Shown in pieces: positions 26,846-35,725 of a stretch of DNA of 64,000 nt. The notes under the pieces were generated by a model that saw only the letters and a list, made by a program, of their open reading frames with translations, searched no databases and was not told the origin of the DNA. Origin of the DNA: an uncultured Rikenellaceae bacterium (GTDB taxonomy: Bacteria; Bacteroidota; Bacteroidia; Bacteroidales; Rikenellaceae). A program made the translations under genes and the position numbers. The DNA is taken from NCBI GenBank assembly GCA_947038405.1, contig CAMQVY010000007.1:1-64000 (forward strand). Reading direction: 5' to 3'. Positions within the stretch are counted from its first letter, which is position 1, and the number at the start of each line of letters is the position of its first letter.

Positions 26846-27739
26846 ATGAAAGGAATTGTTTTAGCAGGAGGATCGGGGACAAGATTATACCCAATAACAA
26901 AAGGTGTAAGTAAACAATTACTTCCAATTTACGATAAGCCAATGATATATTATCCAATATCAGTCTTGATGTTGGCTGGAATAAAAGATATATTGATTAT
27001 ATCAACACCAGAAGATTTGCCAAGTTTTATTCGTTTGCTAGGCGATGGGTCTAATTATGGTGTTAAACTGAGTTATAAGGAGCAGCCTTCTCCTGATGGG
27101 CTGGCACAAGCATTTATTATTGGAGAAGATTTTATAGGAGATGATTCTGTCTGTTTAGTATTGGGCGATAATATTTTCTATGGAGCAGGCTTTTCGTCAA
27201 TGTTAAAAGAATCTGTGCGTAGTGCAGAGCAAGATAACAAAGCTACTGTATTTGGATACTGTGTATCTGATCCTGAACGTTACGGAGTAGCTGAGTTTGA
27301 TAAAGAGGGTCGATGTATTTCATTAGAGGAGAAGCCCGTAAATCCAAAATCTAATTATGCTGTGGTGGGTATATATTTCTACCCGAATAAAGTGGTAGAA
27401 GTTGCAAAAAATATAAAGCCATCATTACGTGGTGAGTTGGAGATAACAACAGTTAATCAACAATTTTTAGACGATGGAGAACTTGCAGTTCAGACACTCG
27501 GAAGAGGTTTTGCATGGCTAGATACAGGGACTCACGACTCATTATCAGAGGCATCTACATTTATAGAGGTAATCGAGAAGCGTCAGGGATTAAAGGTTGC
27601 TTGTCTTGAGGATATAGCTTATCGAAGTGGTTGGATTGATGAAGATAAAATGCGTGAAAGTGCTCAGCTAATGATTAAGAATCAGTATGGTCAATATCTA
27701 TTAAAGGTTATAAATGAGATGAAAAAGGAGAATCAGTAA
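26846..27739 (+). CDS. rmlA: glucose-1-phosphate thymidylyltransferase
   Basis: A sugar-1-phosphate nucleotidyltransferase of 297 residues, the usual RmlA length. The nucleotide-binding loop is [29 protein letters not shown] (first 33 residues), followed by [12 protein letters not shown] near 110 with the Mg-binding Asp, [15 protein letters not shown] near 162 and [10 protein letters not shown] near 223. It makes dTDP-glucose for deoxysugar synthesis. It stands alone here: rmlB, rmlC and rmlD are not in the window, so they must be elsewhere or the product feeds another pathway. Confidence 0.95.
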   Translation: MKGIVLAGGSGTRLYPITKGVSKQLLPIYDKPMIYYPISVLMLAGIKDILIISTPEDLPSFIRLLGDGSNYGVKLSYKEQPSPDGLAQAFIIGEDFIGDDSVCLVLGDNIFYGAGFSSMLKESVRSAEQDNKATVFGYCVSDPERYGVAEFDKEGRCISLEEKPVNPKSNYAVVGIYFYPNKVVEVAKNIKPSLRGELEITTVNQQFLDDGELAVQTLGRGFAWLDTGTHDSLSEASTFIEVIEKRQGLKVACLEDIAYRSGWIDEDKMRESAQLMIKNQYGQYLLKVINEMKKENQ

Positions 27740-27994
27740 TTATATAGTATTACACTCTGGTTGTTCTGACTATTCTAGTACTGATATTCATAATTTAGAT
27801 GTATTCTATTCAGGCAAAATATAGTGCCGAATAGTACATTTAATCTATTTAACACTTGTATTCAGTCACAATTATTCGTATAATTGTTCCATATTGACTA
27901 CATATAAGATTAATTGGATATTTTCTCAATTAATTTAATCTATTAGTACGTAGTTGATAAAAAGTATTTTTAAGTAAACTGTTATATTAAAAAA

Positions 27995-30016
27995 ATGAAA
28001 AAAAATCTAATCACTTGTCTACTGTTATTTTGTACAGTAATCTATTCGTATGCCAACGAGGTCGATAAAAATGTAACGATTATCCCAAAACCACAACAAA
28101 TGGTTGTTGGAGAGGGTAGTTTTACATTAGGCAAAAAAGTTTCTATTACGGCAAATAATCAAGAAGCACTACTTACTGCAACATACTTAGGAGATCTTAT
28201 TGAAAAATCAAGTAAAAAGAGAGTTAAGGTTGAAGTTGGGGCAGAAGAAGATGGAGCTATTAATCTTATTCTAAAGCAGACGACTAACTGTAATAATAAG
28301 GAGTCATATAAACTTGACGTCAAAAAGTCAGGTATTACTATTACAGCAGCAACAGAAGCTGGTCTATTTTACGGTGTTCAATCTCTTCGTCAATTATTCC
28401 CTGCATCTGTTGAGAGTGATGAGGTTCTAAAAGAGAATAAATCATTTGAAGTTCCTGTAATTTCAATTGAAGATGAACCTCGCTTTGGATGGAGAGGCTA
28501 CATGAAAGATATTAGTCGTACTTTTTACTCAGTTGATGTAGTGAAAAAATATATAGATGTAATGTCTATATACAAAATGAATGTTCTTCACTTACATCTA
28601 ACAGACGATCAAGGTTGGAGAGTTGAGATAAAAAAATATCCAAAGTTAACAACTCCACAAACAACCGAATTTCCAGAGCAATACAATCAACCAAAAGAGA
28701 GAAGTGGTTTCTATACACAGGAGGATATTAAAGATATTGTAAAATATGCTAAGGATCGTCACATTACAGTTATCCCTGAGATTGATGTCCCTGGGCATAG
28801 TTGGGCAACATTATTAGTTCACCCTGAACTAGGTGTAAATAATAATGCTAAGCCAGATCACGTATTTCCATTTCTAGCTGCATGGGGTCATTGGGGAAAT
28901 CAGTTTACTCCTAACTCACTAGACCCAACAAGTGAAGTTGTATATACATTCTTAGATGATATATTTACAGAGATCGCAGAGTTATTTCCTGCGGAGTATA
29001 TTCACTTTGGGGGAGATGAGGTAATGCACCACTTTTGGGAGGAGCAAGAGCACGTTCAAAAGTTTATGAAGGAGCATAAAATGGAGAAAATTATCGAATT
29101 GCAAAACTATTTTGTAAAACGTGTAGCTGACATTATTATCTCTAAAAATAAGAAGCCAATTGGTTGGAATGACGTATTAGTTAATGATGAATTAACTAAA
29201 AAAACTGCAATCATGTGTTGGTTAGGAGAGAACGCTATTAAAAAGGCGGCAAATAGTGGTTACTATGCTGTTGCTACGCCAACTTATCCATTGTATTTCG
29301 ATATTACGCAAGCTGACAGAAATGACGGTACAATGTGTGATCTAAACTATGGAATCATAAATTCGTTAGAAGCTGCATACAATTATAACCCAACTCAAGG
29401 CGTAGATCCCAAAAATAGTAAGTATGTTTTAGGTGTTCAAGCTAATATGTGGCCAGCAGTACCACAGGAAGTTAAAGATATAAATGTACAGAACTTTCCT
29501 CGTCTACTTGCAGTTGCAGAGATTGGATGGTCAAGTGAAAATGATAAGAATTTTGAAGAGTTTAATAAAAGAGTTGAGTGTAATAAAGATCGACTAGATT
29601 ATTTAAAAGTTGATTACTATCGTGAGGGAGGCTACATTTTAAATCAGTGGACACCTAATGATATTACAGATAGCTATCAAACAAAAGAGTGGGATGCTAC
29701 AAAAAAAGTTTATGCTTCAGGTAGAGTAATCGCAGGTTTCTTTATGACAAAAGGGGCAAATAATTTAGAGATTGAAGAGGTGCAACTTTTGGAAGATGGT
29801 AAGGTTATATCTAAGGATGCTCATCATGGTATTTCAAAAGTGGGTAAAAATATATTCCGCCCTTACAACTACAATCTTGAGGTTACGGATTATAATCCAA
29901 AGGCTAAATATACTATAAGAGCTAAAATCAAAGGTGATAAAGGTTCGGATTCATATGGTAATATTACATTTAATTTGAGTCCATATAAACCATTTACAGC
30001 AGTAGAGAAAAGATAG
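27995..30016 (+). CDS. beta-N-acetylhexosaminidase (GH20)
   Basis: A 673-residue secreted enzyme with a signal peptide ending near IYSYANE. Residues 25-155 form the GH20b N-terminal domain (VTIIPKPQQMVVGEG) and 160-500 the catalytic barrel. The catalytic pair Asp341-Glu342 lies in YIHFGGDEVMHHFW; substrate-site stretches LHLHLTDDQGWRVEIKKYP (about 197-216) and PEIDVPGHSWATL (about 261) are intact. The C-terminal 120 residues resemble a carbohydrate-binding beta-sandwich. It releases terminal GlcNAc or GalNAc from host glycans. It faces away from the rest of the mucin genes and has its own hairpin terminator. Confidence 0.94.
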   Translation: MKKNLITCLLLFCTVIYSYANEVDKNVTIIPKPQQMVVGEGSFTLGKKVSITANNQEALLTATYLGDLIEKSSKKRVKVEVGAEEDGAINLILKQTTNCNNKESYKLDVKKSGITITAATEAGLFYGVQSLRQLFPASVESDEVLKENKSFEVPVISIEDEPRFGWRGYMKDISRTFYSVDVVKKYIDVMSIYKMNVLHLHLTDDQGWRVEIKKYPKLTTPQTTEFPEQYNQPKERSGFYTQEDIKDIVKYAKDRHITVIPEIDVPGHSWATLLVHPELGVNNNAKPDHVFPFLAAWGHWGNQFTPNSLDPTSEVVYTFLDDIFTEIAELFPAEYIHFGGDEVMHHFWEEQEHVQKFMKEHKMEKIIELQNYFVKRVADIIISKNKKPIGWNDVLVNDELTKKTAIMCWLGENAIKKAANSGYYAVATPTYPLYFDITQADRNDGTMCDLNYGIINSLEAAYNYNPTQGVDPKNSKYVLGVQANMWPAVPQEVKDINVQNFPRLLAVAEIGWSSENDKNFEEFNKRVECNKDRLDYLKVDYYREGGYILNQWTPNDITDSYQTKEWDATKKVYASGRVIAGFFMTKGANNLEIEEVQLLEDGKVISKDAHHGISKVGKNIFRPYNYNLEVTDYNPKAKYTIRAKIKGDKGSDSYGNITFNLSPYKPFTAVEKR

Positions 30017-30052
30017 TTTATTGTATATACTTTCATATAAGTAAAAGATATT

Positions 30053-30089
30053 AGAGTCGAGGGTAGCCGTAAGGTTATACCTCGACTCT
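30053..30089 (+). terminator. terminator of the GH20 gene
   Basis: AGAGTCGAGG pairs with CCTCGACTCT around a partly paired loop and is followed by TTTTT, 37 bases beyond the GH20 stop codon. Confidence 0.8.
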
Positions 30090-30213
30090 TTTTATATATA
30101 GTGATGAATTGATATAACATACTTTAGAGGGACGCAGAGTATAATTAAGTTTTGATGGAACAATTCTGAACAGATATACCTTAGAGCGTATATTTGGGTT
30201 ATGCGATATTGAT
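30090..30213. other. intergenic segment between two terminators, nothing recognised
   Basis: Part of the 316-base gap between the GH20 and M60 genes; the rest of the gap is two terminators. The only signal I see is TATATTTG at 30189-30196 on the plus strand, a TAnnTTTG match that faces the opposing M60 terminator. No open frame of note. Confidence 0.4.
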
Positions 30214-30262
30214 AAAAAAAGCTGTTTCAAATACCATAATGGTTTCTGAAACAGCTTTTTTA
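30214..30262 (-). terminator. terminator of the M60 peptidase gene
   Basis: A 16-bp stem (30214-30229 with 30247-30262) carrying A-run and T-run flanks and a nested ACCAT/ATGGT stem, 70 bases beyond the stop codon. Confidence 0.75.
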
Positions 30263-30332
30263 TGTTATAATTATTTTGTATGAACTCTACTTGTTAATTG
30301 AAACAACGGCAGTATTATTCATGTGTCATATC

Positions 30333-33242
30333 TTAACGAGTACCATATACTAACGTACGTTTACCATCATAAGATACAGCCTCAAGGCGTGTAGCGTCAT
30401 TAGGGTAGCGAACATATGTAGAACTATTATCTTTACTTCCACTTCCAACCATTGATACGTCAATTAGCTCATCGTTTCTGTAAGTTTCAAATACAGTGAC
30501 ATTTTTCCATGTGTTATGATCAACACGAAGTCCAGTTCCAGGTCCATTCTTTTCAGGTTTTACTCCTGAATTGTAGCTACCTTCAACGCTTTTTTTGCCC
30601 TTATACGCATCTACAGAGTTTGCAGAAATATAGTCAATTATTGCTGATGTTTTAGGATATTTCTTTCCGTATTGCTTAACATCATCTACTTGGCTTTGTG
30701 TAATAACAAGTTGACCAACAGCATAGTCATCAACGCTAAGATCTGAAACTCTTAGTAGTCCAATATTTTCAAAGAAATCAGTTAAGTCAGTCTTTCCTGA
30801 ATCCATAGCATTTTTCATAAAGTTTACAAACCTCTCACCATTACTTAGATTTGTTCTATCATCATTGATAGCTTTCCAGTTAATTGGTGCCCAGAAGTTG
30901 TCATTATGCCAGCTGTTTCCCTCTCCTGCATGCTCAAAATATAGCGTTAATTGCCATAGTGGAATTAACTTAACAAAATGGTCTCCACGCAAACCAGTGC
31001 CATTCATAGATCCTTTCTTGTAGTCAGGTCCTTCATGAACTAGGTACTGCTCTTTCACAACATGTGCCTCATTTAGGTAGGCGTTATATCTTCCTCCAAT
31101 AACGGCAGGCTCTGTATCATTTTGTTTACGGCTAACTGATTCATGCTCCAATCGAAGGTTACCTTTATTTCCTAATTTGTAGAAAATAGATGCTGCGTAG
31201 ACGTTATTTGTAGTCTCTCCCCAACCTGTCATCTTCATATGAGGGTTAATTTGATTTCCATGCCCAAGCTCATGTCCGAATACCCATAGAGATTGAAGAA
31301 GATTTTTCTCATTAAGCATCTCTGCCTCTGAATTTGGAAAGTTAGCTGAACTTCCACCCCAATTAGGTGCGCCTCCCCAAGAACGACGACTCAATTTTCT
31401 ATTTACTGGAACAGCATTATTTGCTACCAATCCCATCATTGTGTACTCTATTTCAAGGATTTGGTCGTGTATCTCAATGATACGAGTTATATCGTAACAA
31501 TGTTTTTTGAATGCAGAGACTGTATTTATAAGTTGAGATTTCTCTCCTGCCACTGACATAAAGCCATCTGTATGTTGTAATTTAGCATAACATTTCTCTG
31601 CCATTGATAACACATTTTCATAATCTTCTTGAGTGTCACCATTTCTAATATCCCAAAATCCAACCTCATCACCATATGCAAAATGTATATTTACATTAGG
31701 CAACATTGTCACTCCATCTGTGTAATGTTGAATGTATCCACTACCTGATACCTTGGTTGCGAATGTGTTTATACCTTCGACTAAAACGATCTTCTCTGTT
31801 GCCCCTTTATCTCTGAAATCTGTAATCGCAAGAGTGATAGGTGCTCCTTTTCCAACAAAAACATGCTGTTTTTTGCCCTCTTTAAAGAATATGCCCGTAG
31901 GATTGTCATAATGACTTTGACTTCCAATTTTTAGCTCCTTAGATACAACCCATGGAGTACGTTGAGATTTGTATGCTCTAGCACGGAATTGATTCTCGTA
32001 GCTGTTATTTAGTAGCTCTTGTGCAATAGTCTGCAATAGAGGGTTAGATATATTTTGAATATCTTTATTCGTTGTGGTAGACTTCAATTTTGAATATGAA
32101 TCATCTTCAAAATACTTCAAATCAGCAGCTAAATCGCCTTTGAAAACTATCTCCCATAGCTCAACCTCTGCTAGTGCAACGGCACTTCCAGTTCTTGAAT
32201 TTATACACACACGTATATGTGTTGGCTTTGATATGTTTACATCTATCATTGCATTATTTCCAGCCGAAACATCAATTACATTAGCAAACTTCCATTCTAA
32301 CTGACTCTCTGACTTGTACCATACAGAGCCAGTTGCGAATATTGATCCCGAATTTTGATCTGCACGTTGGAAAAGTTTTACTACATCAATGCGGTCAGGA
32401 GTACCTTGTAAAGTGTAGTCAAGAATGATTGAGTCACCTAGTGATGTGCTCCTTGAGCTATAATTTGTATTGTACTTCTCATCAATAGACAAATTTGCAG
32501 ATTCACTCCCATATGTGTTACCGCGTGTTAGTACAACGCTCTCTAGTGGAACTTTAATATCTGATGGGATTATATTATCTATAGGTGATGCTTCTTGAGA
32601 TATAGGAATTTTTATTGTCAAATCTTTATAGATAGGATCTTTGGGTGTAATTAATATACTATCGTTACGTATAATTGCTGTTGGATTAGCAGCTACGGCA
32701 ACTTTATAGATATTTGCAACCATTACTCTGGTTGATTCTTCTTTACTAATTTGTATCCAGTTGAGATTTGATGTTGTTGATACTTCGTAATCAATAGATG
32801 ATGTGATAGTTACGTTGAAGATTTCGCCCTTTTGAGGGATTGCTTTTGTAGTATGGTCTGCAATCATGTCAGGGCCTTGTCCTAGTTGTATGATTTTAAT
32901 CGTGTCGTTTGCAACACCAACACCACTAACTACAAAAGAGCCATTTCTCCTATTGACTTCTAAATTTTCGTGTATAGTAAGTATTAATACATTCTTATCT
33001 TTATCAATAAGAGGTTCTACATCGTACCATGTTTCGCCTTCTGTTGTGACAATTTTCCAACTGATATTGGTTTTAACTGGAATGTATAAAACTTCGCGTT
33101 TTGTTGATGCTGTAATGGTGTTACCTTCAGGTAGGTCGACTTCGAGAAATGGTTGAATCGTCTCTTTCTGAATAGCATCGCTCTCACTACATGATATTAT
33201 TATTATCATTAGTAGTGTTAAGAATAAGATACATTTTTTCAT
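30333..33242 (-). CDS. M60-like mucin metallopeptidase lipoprotein with BACON and F5/8C domains
   Basis: A 969-residue surface lipoprotein (lipobox IIISC, Cys18). Two BACON-type beta-sandwich domains occupy about 33-120 and 127-217 (ending IPISQEAS), a discoidin (F5/8 C) domain about 235-365, and the M60/enhancin-like peptidase about 430-800. The zinc site is HELGH at 657-661, with the third ligand Glu in GWGETTNN (Glu675), in the HExxH-(8-24)-E spacing of the family. The tail (about 850-969) is another domain rich in strands. M60 enzymes cut O-glycoproteins such as mucins, which fits its position between GH20 hexosaminidase and sulfatase. BACON domains are thought to hold the enzyme away from the membrane or bind mucin. 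Confidence 0.92.
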   Translation of the reverse strand: MKKCILFLTLLMIIIISCSESDAIQKETIQPFLEVDLPEGNTITASTKREVLYIPVKTNISWKIVTTEGETWYDVEPLIDKDKNVLILTIHENLEVNRRNGSFVVSGVGVANDTIKIIQLGQGPDMIADHTTKAIPQKGEIFNVTITSSIDYEVSTTSNLNWIQISKEESTRVMVANIYKVAVAANPTAIIRNDSILITPKDPIYKDLTIKIPISQEASPIDNIIPSDIKVPLESVVLTRGNTYGSESANLSIDEKYNTNYSSRSTSLGDSIILDYTLQGTPDRIDVVKLFQRADQNSGSIFATGSVWYKSESQLEWKFANVIDVSAGNNAMIDVNISKPTHIRVCINSRTGSAVALAEVELWEIVFKGDLAADLKYFEDDSYSKLKSTTTNKDIQNISNPLLQTIAQELLNNSYENQFRARAYKSQRTPWVVSKELKIGSQSHYDNPTGIFFKEGKKQHVFVGKGAPITLAITDFRDKGATEKIVLVEGINTFATKVSGSGYIQHYTDGVTMLPNVNIHFAYGDEVGFWDIRNGDTQEDYENVLSMAEKCYAKLQHTDGFMSVAGEKSQLINTVSAFKKHCYDITRIIEIHDQILEIEYTMMGLVANNAVPVNRKLSRRSWGGAPNWGGSSANFPNSEAEMLNEKNLLQSLWVFGHELGHGNQINPHMKMTGWGETTNNVYAASIFYKLGNKGNLRLEHESVSRKQNDTEPAVIGGRYNAYLNEAHVVKEQYLVHEGPDYKKGSMNGTGLRGDHFVKLIPLWQLTLYFEHAGEGNSWHNDNFWAPINWKAINDDRTNLSNGERFVNFMKNAMDSGKTDLTDFFENIGLLRVSDLSVDDYAVGQLVITQSQVDDVKQYGKKYPKTSAIIDYISANSVDAYKGKKSVEGSYNSGVKPEKNGPGTGLRVDHNTWKNVTVFETYRNDELIDVSMVGSGSKDNSSTYVRYPNDATRLEAVSYDGKRTLVYGTR

Positions 33243-33324
33243 ATATAATTAATATTGGTTTTTTTATTGTTAAGTTAGATTCACTTTTTTTAACATGGCA
33301 AAATACTCACTGATAAATATTTAC

Positions 33325-33360
33325 CAAATATAATCCCTTTATGTGAAAGTACCAAATATA
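33325..33360 (-). promoter_or_regulatory. two tandem TATATTTG boxes upstream of the M60 gene
   Basis: The 11-mer TACCAAATATA occurs twice, ending at 33332 and 33360, 28 bases apart. Each contains the complement of TATATTTG, a TAnnTTTG match facing the peptidase gene, 83 and 111 bases before its start. They could be two promoters or a promoter plus a direct-repeat operator. Confidence 0.45.
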
Positions 33361-33660
33361 TTAGACACAACTAGAAGATAGGAGATTTTATATGTAGTGA
33401 AGTAATATTATTTTATACCTATCTAAGCAAGAGCTTGCGCTCTATAATGTAAGATGGACGAGATAGTCTTGATGCTAGAGGAGAGAGTTGTGCGTAGTGG
33501 ATCATGGTATGATAGCCCTTTTAGATGTTCATCTTCATTTAGAGACTCTTATCGAGCCTGTCAAAAGGTATTTAATATTTGGTTCAAGGTCGTAATGGAG
33601 TATAAGCTAAGTTATTAAATTAGATAAAATTATCTACCAGAGAGTATTTTAGAGGTATAT
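33361..33660. other. unassigned intergenic region
   Basis: About 300 bases between the M60 promoter region and the sulfatase terminator. All frames are interrupted. The base composition of 33420-33610 is less AT-rich than other gaps here and includes a short AGAGC/GCTCT hairpin at about 33430-33443. It may be a decayed gene or a non-coding RNA; I recognise neither. Confidence 0.3.
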
Positions 33661-33667
33661 TTTAAAT

Positions 33668-33710
33668 AAAAAATACCTCAATACAATCTAATTGTATCGA
33701 GGTGTTTTTT
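33668..33710 (-). terminator. terminator of the sulfatase gene
   Basis: A 20-bp near-perfect inverted repeat (AAAAATACCTCAATACAAT side with two mismatches) around CTA, with T-run on the minus strand, 27 bases beyond the sulfatase stop. Confidence 0.75.
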
Positions 33711-33736
33711 ATTATGCTTTATAACTTATTTGTGTG

Positions 33737-35149
33737 TTACTTGACTCTTCCTATTTCTCTTACATTTTCACCCTTGCTCCTCGTGAGGTCATCACCGAGA
33801 TCTTTTCTTGCTTGGGTAGCTAGTTTTTCCAATTTATCTAGCTCCTTAGGGTGTTGTGATATAACATTCTCTCTTTCACCTGGATCTCTACGCAGATCAA
33901 ATAATAATTTCTCTTTCTGAAAATAATTGTTTGTTACATTTCCAGGAGCCCCATCGTTCCCTGGTAAGTATCCAACATACGATCTATGATGATGAGGGAA
34001 AATCAACTTAAATTCACCATCGGTAATAGCCTCAAGGCTATTTCTATTATAGTAGTAATAAAAAAATTCTCTAGGATTAGCATTATTATCACCTAATAGC
34101 AACGGCAGAAGATTAACGCCATCAATTTTATGGTCTGGGAGCTGTGCATCTGCAATAGCCGCAAAAGTTGAGATTAAATCTAATGAAGTTGATAACTTAT
34201 TACATACTGTGCCCTTAGGTATTGTTCCTACCCACTGCATAACGCACGGAACTCGTTGCCCTCCCTCAAAACTAGTACCTTTTGCCTCTCTGAGACCACC
34301 AGTTGACCCAGCGTGGTTTCCGTAGTTTATCCAAGGTCCATTATCTGATGTGATGATTACTAACGTATTATCATCAAGTCTCTCTTTTTGTAATTTATCA
34401 AGAATTTGACCAATACTCCAGTCTATCTCCATCATTACATCGCCATAAAGCCCCTGCTCGCTCTTGCCTTTGAATTTATCAGACACAAATAAAGGTACAT
34501 GGGGCATGGGGTGTGCTAGATATAAAAAAAATGGTTTTCTTTTGTTCTTATCAATAAATTCAACTGCTCGATCTGTGAAATCTGTAGTGAATTGTGTTTG
34601 ATCAGCATTAAGTTCAATGGTCTCTGTTCCTTCGATAAGAGGCAGGTCTGGATACTTGTATTGAGGATGATTTGGCCACATATCATTTGAATATGGGATA
34701 CCATAAAACTCATCAAATCCATTATTTGTTGGTAAAAATTGAGGTAAATGTCCTAAATGCCATTTTCCAAATGCGGCACATTTGTAACCATTTGGCTTTA
34801 ATACCTCAGCAATAGTCTTTTCATCTTCATGGATCCCTGTCACTGCATTTGGTCCAGGAGCGCCAGATATTCCGATACGATTTGGATAACATCCAGTAAG
34901 TAGTCCTGCGCGGGAAGCTCCACTAACAGCTTGAGGTGAATAATAACGAGTAAATTTCATTCCGTTATTTATCATTCTTTGTACGTTAGGCATCTCATAC
35001 CCAATAGCTCCATTAGAGTTAATGTCGCCGTAACCCATATCATCCATTAGGATAATAATAAAGTTTGTTTGTTTCTGTGCAGTGCACTCAAGAGCCGAAA
35101 TAGCTCCCATAGATAGTGCGACTGTTTTAAGTATGGTTTTACATCTCAT
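33737..35149 (-). CDS. arylsulfatase family sulfatase, Ser-type
   Basis: A 470-residue sulfatase with a signal peptide (about 1-24). Metal-binding IIILMDDMGYGD lies at 31-42 and the active-site signature at 76-80 reads S-G-A-S-R, followed by AGLLTGCYPNR. The residue to be converted to formylglycine is therefore Ser76, which needs the radical-SAM anaerobic maturase (anSME), encoded elsewhere. FGKWHLG near 129 carries the second signature. Its place after the M60 peptidase and hexosaminidase genes suggests desulfation of mucin O-glycans, though the exact sulfated sugar cannot be read. A TATCTTTA box lies about 22 bases before the start. Confidence 0.93.
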   Translation of the reverse strand: MRCKTILKTVALSMGAISALECTAQKQTNFIIILMDDMGYGDINSNGAIGYEMPNVQRMINNGMKFTRYYSPQAVSGASRAGLLTGCYPNRIGISGAPGPNAVTGIHEDEKTIAEVLKPNGYKCAAFGKWHLGHLPQFLPTNNGFDEFYGIPYSNDMWPNHPQYKYPDLPLIEGTETIELNADQTQFTTDFTDRAVEFIDKNKRKPFFLYLAHPMPHVPLFVSDKFKGKSEQGLYGDVMMEIDWSIGQILDKLQKERLDDNTLVIITSDNGPWINYGNHAGSTGGLREAKGTSFEGGQRVPCVMQWVGTIPKGTVCNKLSTSLDLISTFAAIADAQLPDHKIDGVNLLPLLLGDNNANPREFFYYYYNRNSLEAITDGEFKLIFPHHHRSYVGYLPGNDGAPGNVTNNYFQKEKLLFDLRRDPGERENVISQHPKELDKLEKLATQARKDLGDDLTRSKGENVREIGRVK

Positions 35150-35365
35150 TTTTGCGTTAAATTTTACTTGTAAAGATACTAAAATTTAACGACATTAATA
35201 TTATTCTGCGTGGTTAGTTAATTTTATTCGTGAAAATATTATAATACAGCAAGCCACAGCCAAATAAATTGACTATGAATACGACTTGGTCTATACACTT
35301 TAAATTATATTGTAATATTAAAAAAAATAGATTATTAGCTTATTAATAGCGTAATTTTATATCTA

Positions 35366-35587
35366 TTATATAGAATCATCAAAGTAGCCATCTAGCACTC
35401 CTTCGGCTTTCTCGAAATCTTCATCTTTCACTACTAGTGAGACTTCAAGCATTGGTGGGGCTAATATTTGACTATCGGCACCCCATAGTTCACAATAAAT
35501 ATCAACAGAGTCGAGAATTGATTTGTAAATTTCAGCTTCTGACAGGCTGTTGAAACTCTTTACAGTAACAAAACTAGATCTTCCCAT
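35366..35587 (-). CDS. DUF2007 family small protein
   Basis: A 73-residue protein that fits the DUF2007 (putative signal transducing) family: VTVKSFNSLSEAEIYKSILDSVDI, a central LEVSLVVKDEDFEKAEGVL and an acidic end. Proteins of this family are small ferredoxin-like folds; function is not established. It is read divergently from dnaE with a 138-base gap and stands alone. Confidence 0.75.
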   Translation of the reverse strand: MGRSSFVTVKSFNSLSEAEIYKSILDSVDIYCELWGADSQILAPPMLEVSLVVKDEDFEKAEGVLDGYFDDSI

Positions 35588-35661
35588 AATTATATTTTAT
35601 TTGTTCATAGACAATATAGGTAATTATTCTTTAATATACAAACTATATAACGTTATTATTT

Positions 35662-35694
35662 ATTGTTATATAGTTATAATTTTACCTATCTTTG
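35662..35694 (+). promoter_or_regulatory. promoter of dnaE
   Basis: TATCTTTG (35687-35694) is a perfect TAnnTTTG -7 box; ATTG at 35662-35665 sits 21 bases upstream, where the TTTG -33 element is expected. The start codon of dnaE is 31 bases after the box. Confidence 0.65.
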
Positions 35695-35725
35695 TAGATA
35701 TAAAATACTATATTAATAAGAAATA

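Noticed and set aside
27813..27829. Third TGGCAC-like element (CGGCACTATATTTTGC on the minus strand) between rmlA and GH20
   Set aside because: Spacing is GG-N11-GC rather than N10 and it points into the end of rmlA, away from any sense start.
30189..30196. Orphan TATATTTG box between the GH20 and M60 genes, a possible small RNA promoter
   Set aside because: A transcript would run only about 60 bases into the opposing terminator; eight bases are too little evidence.
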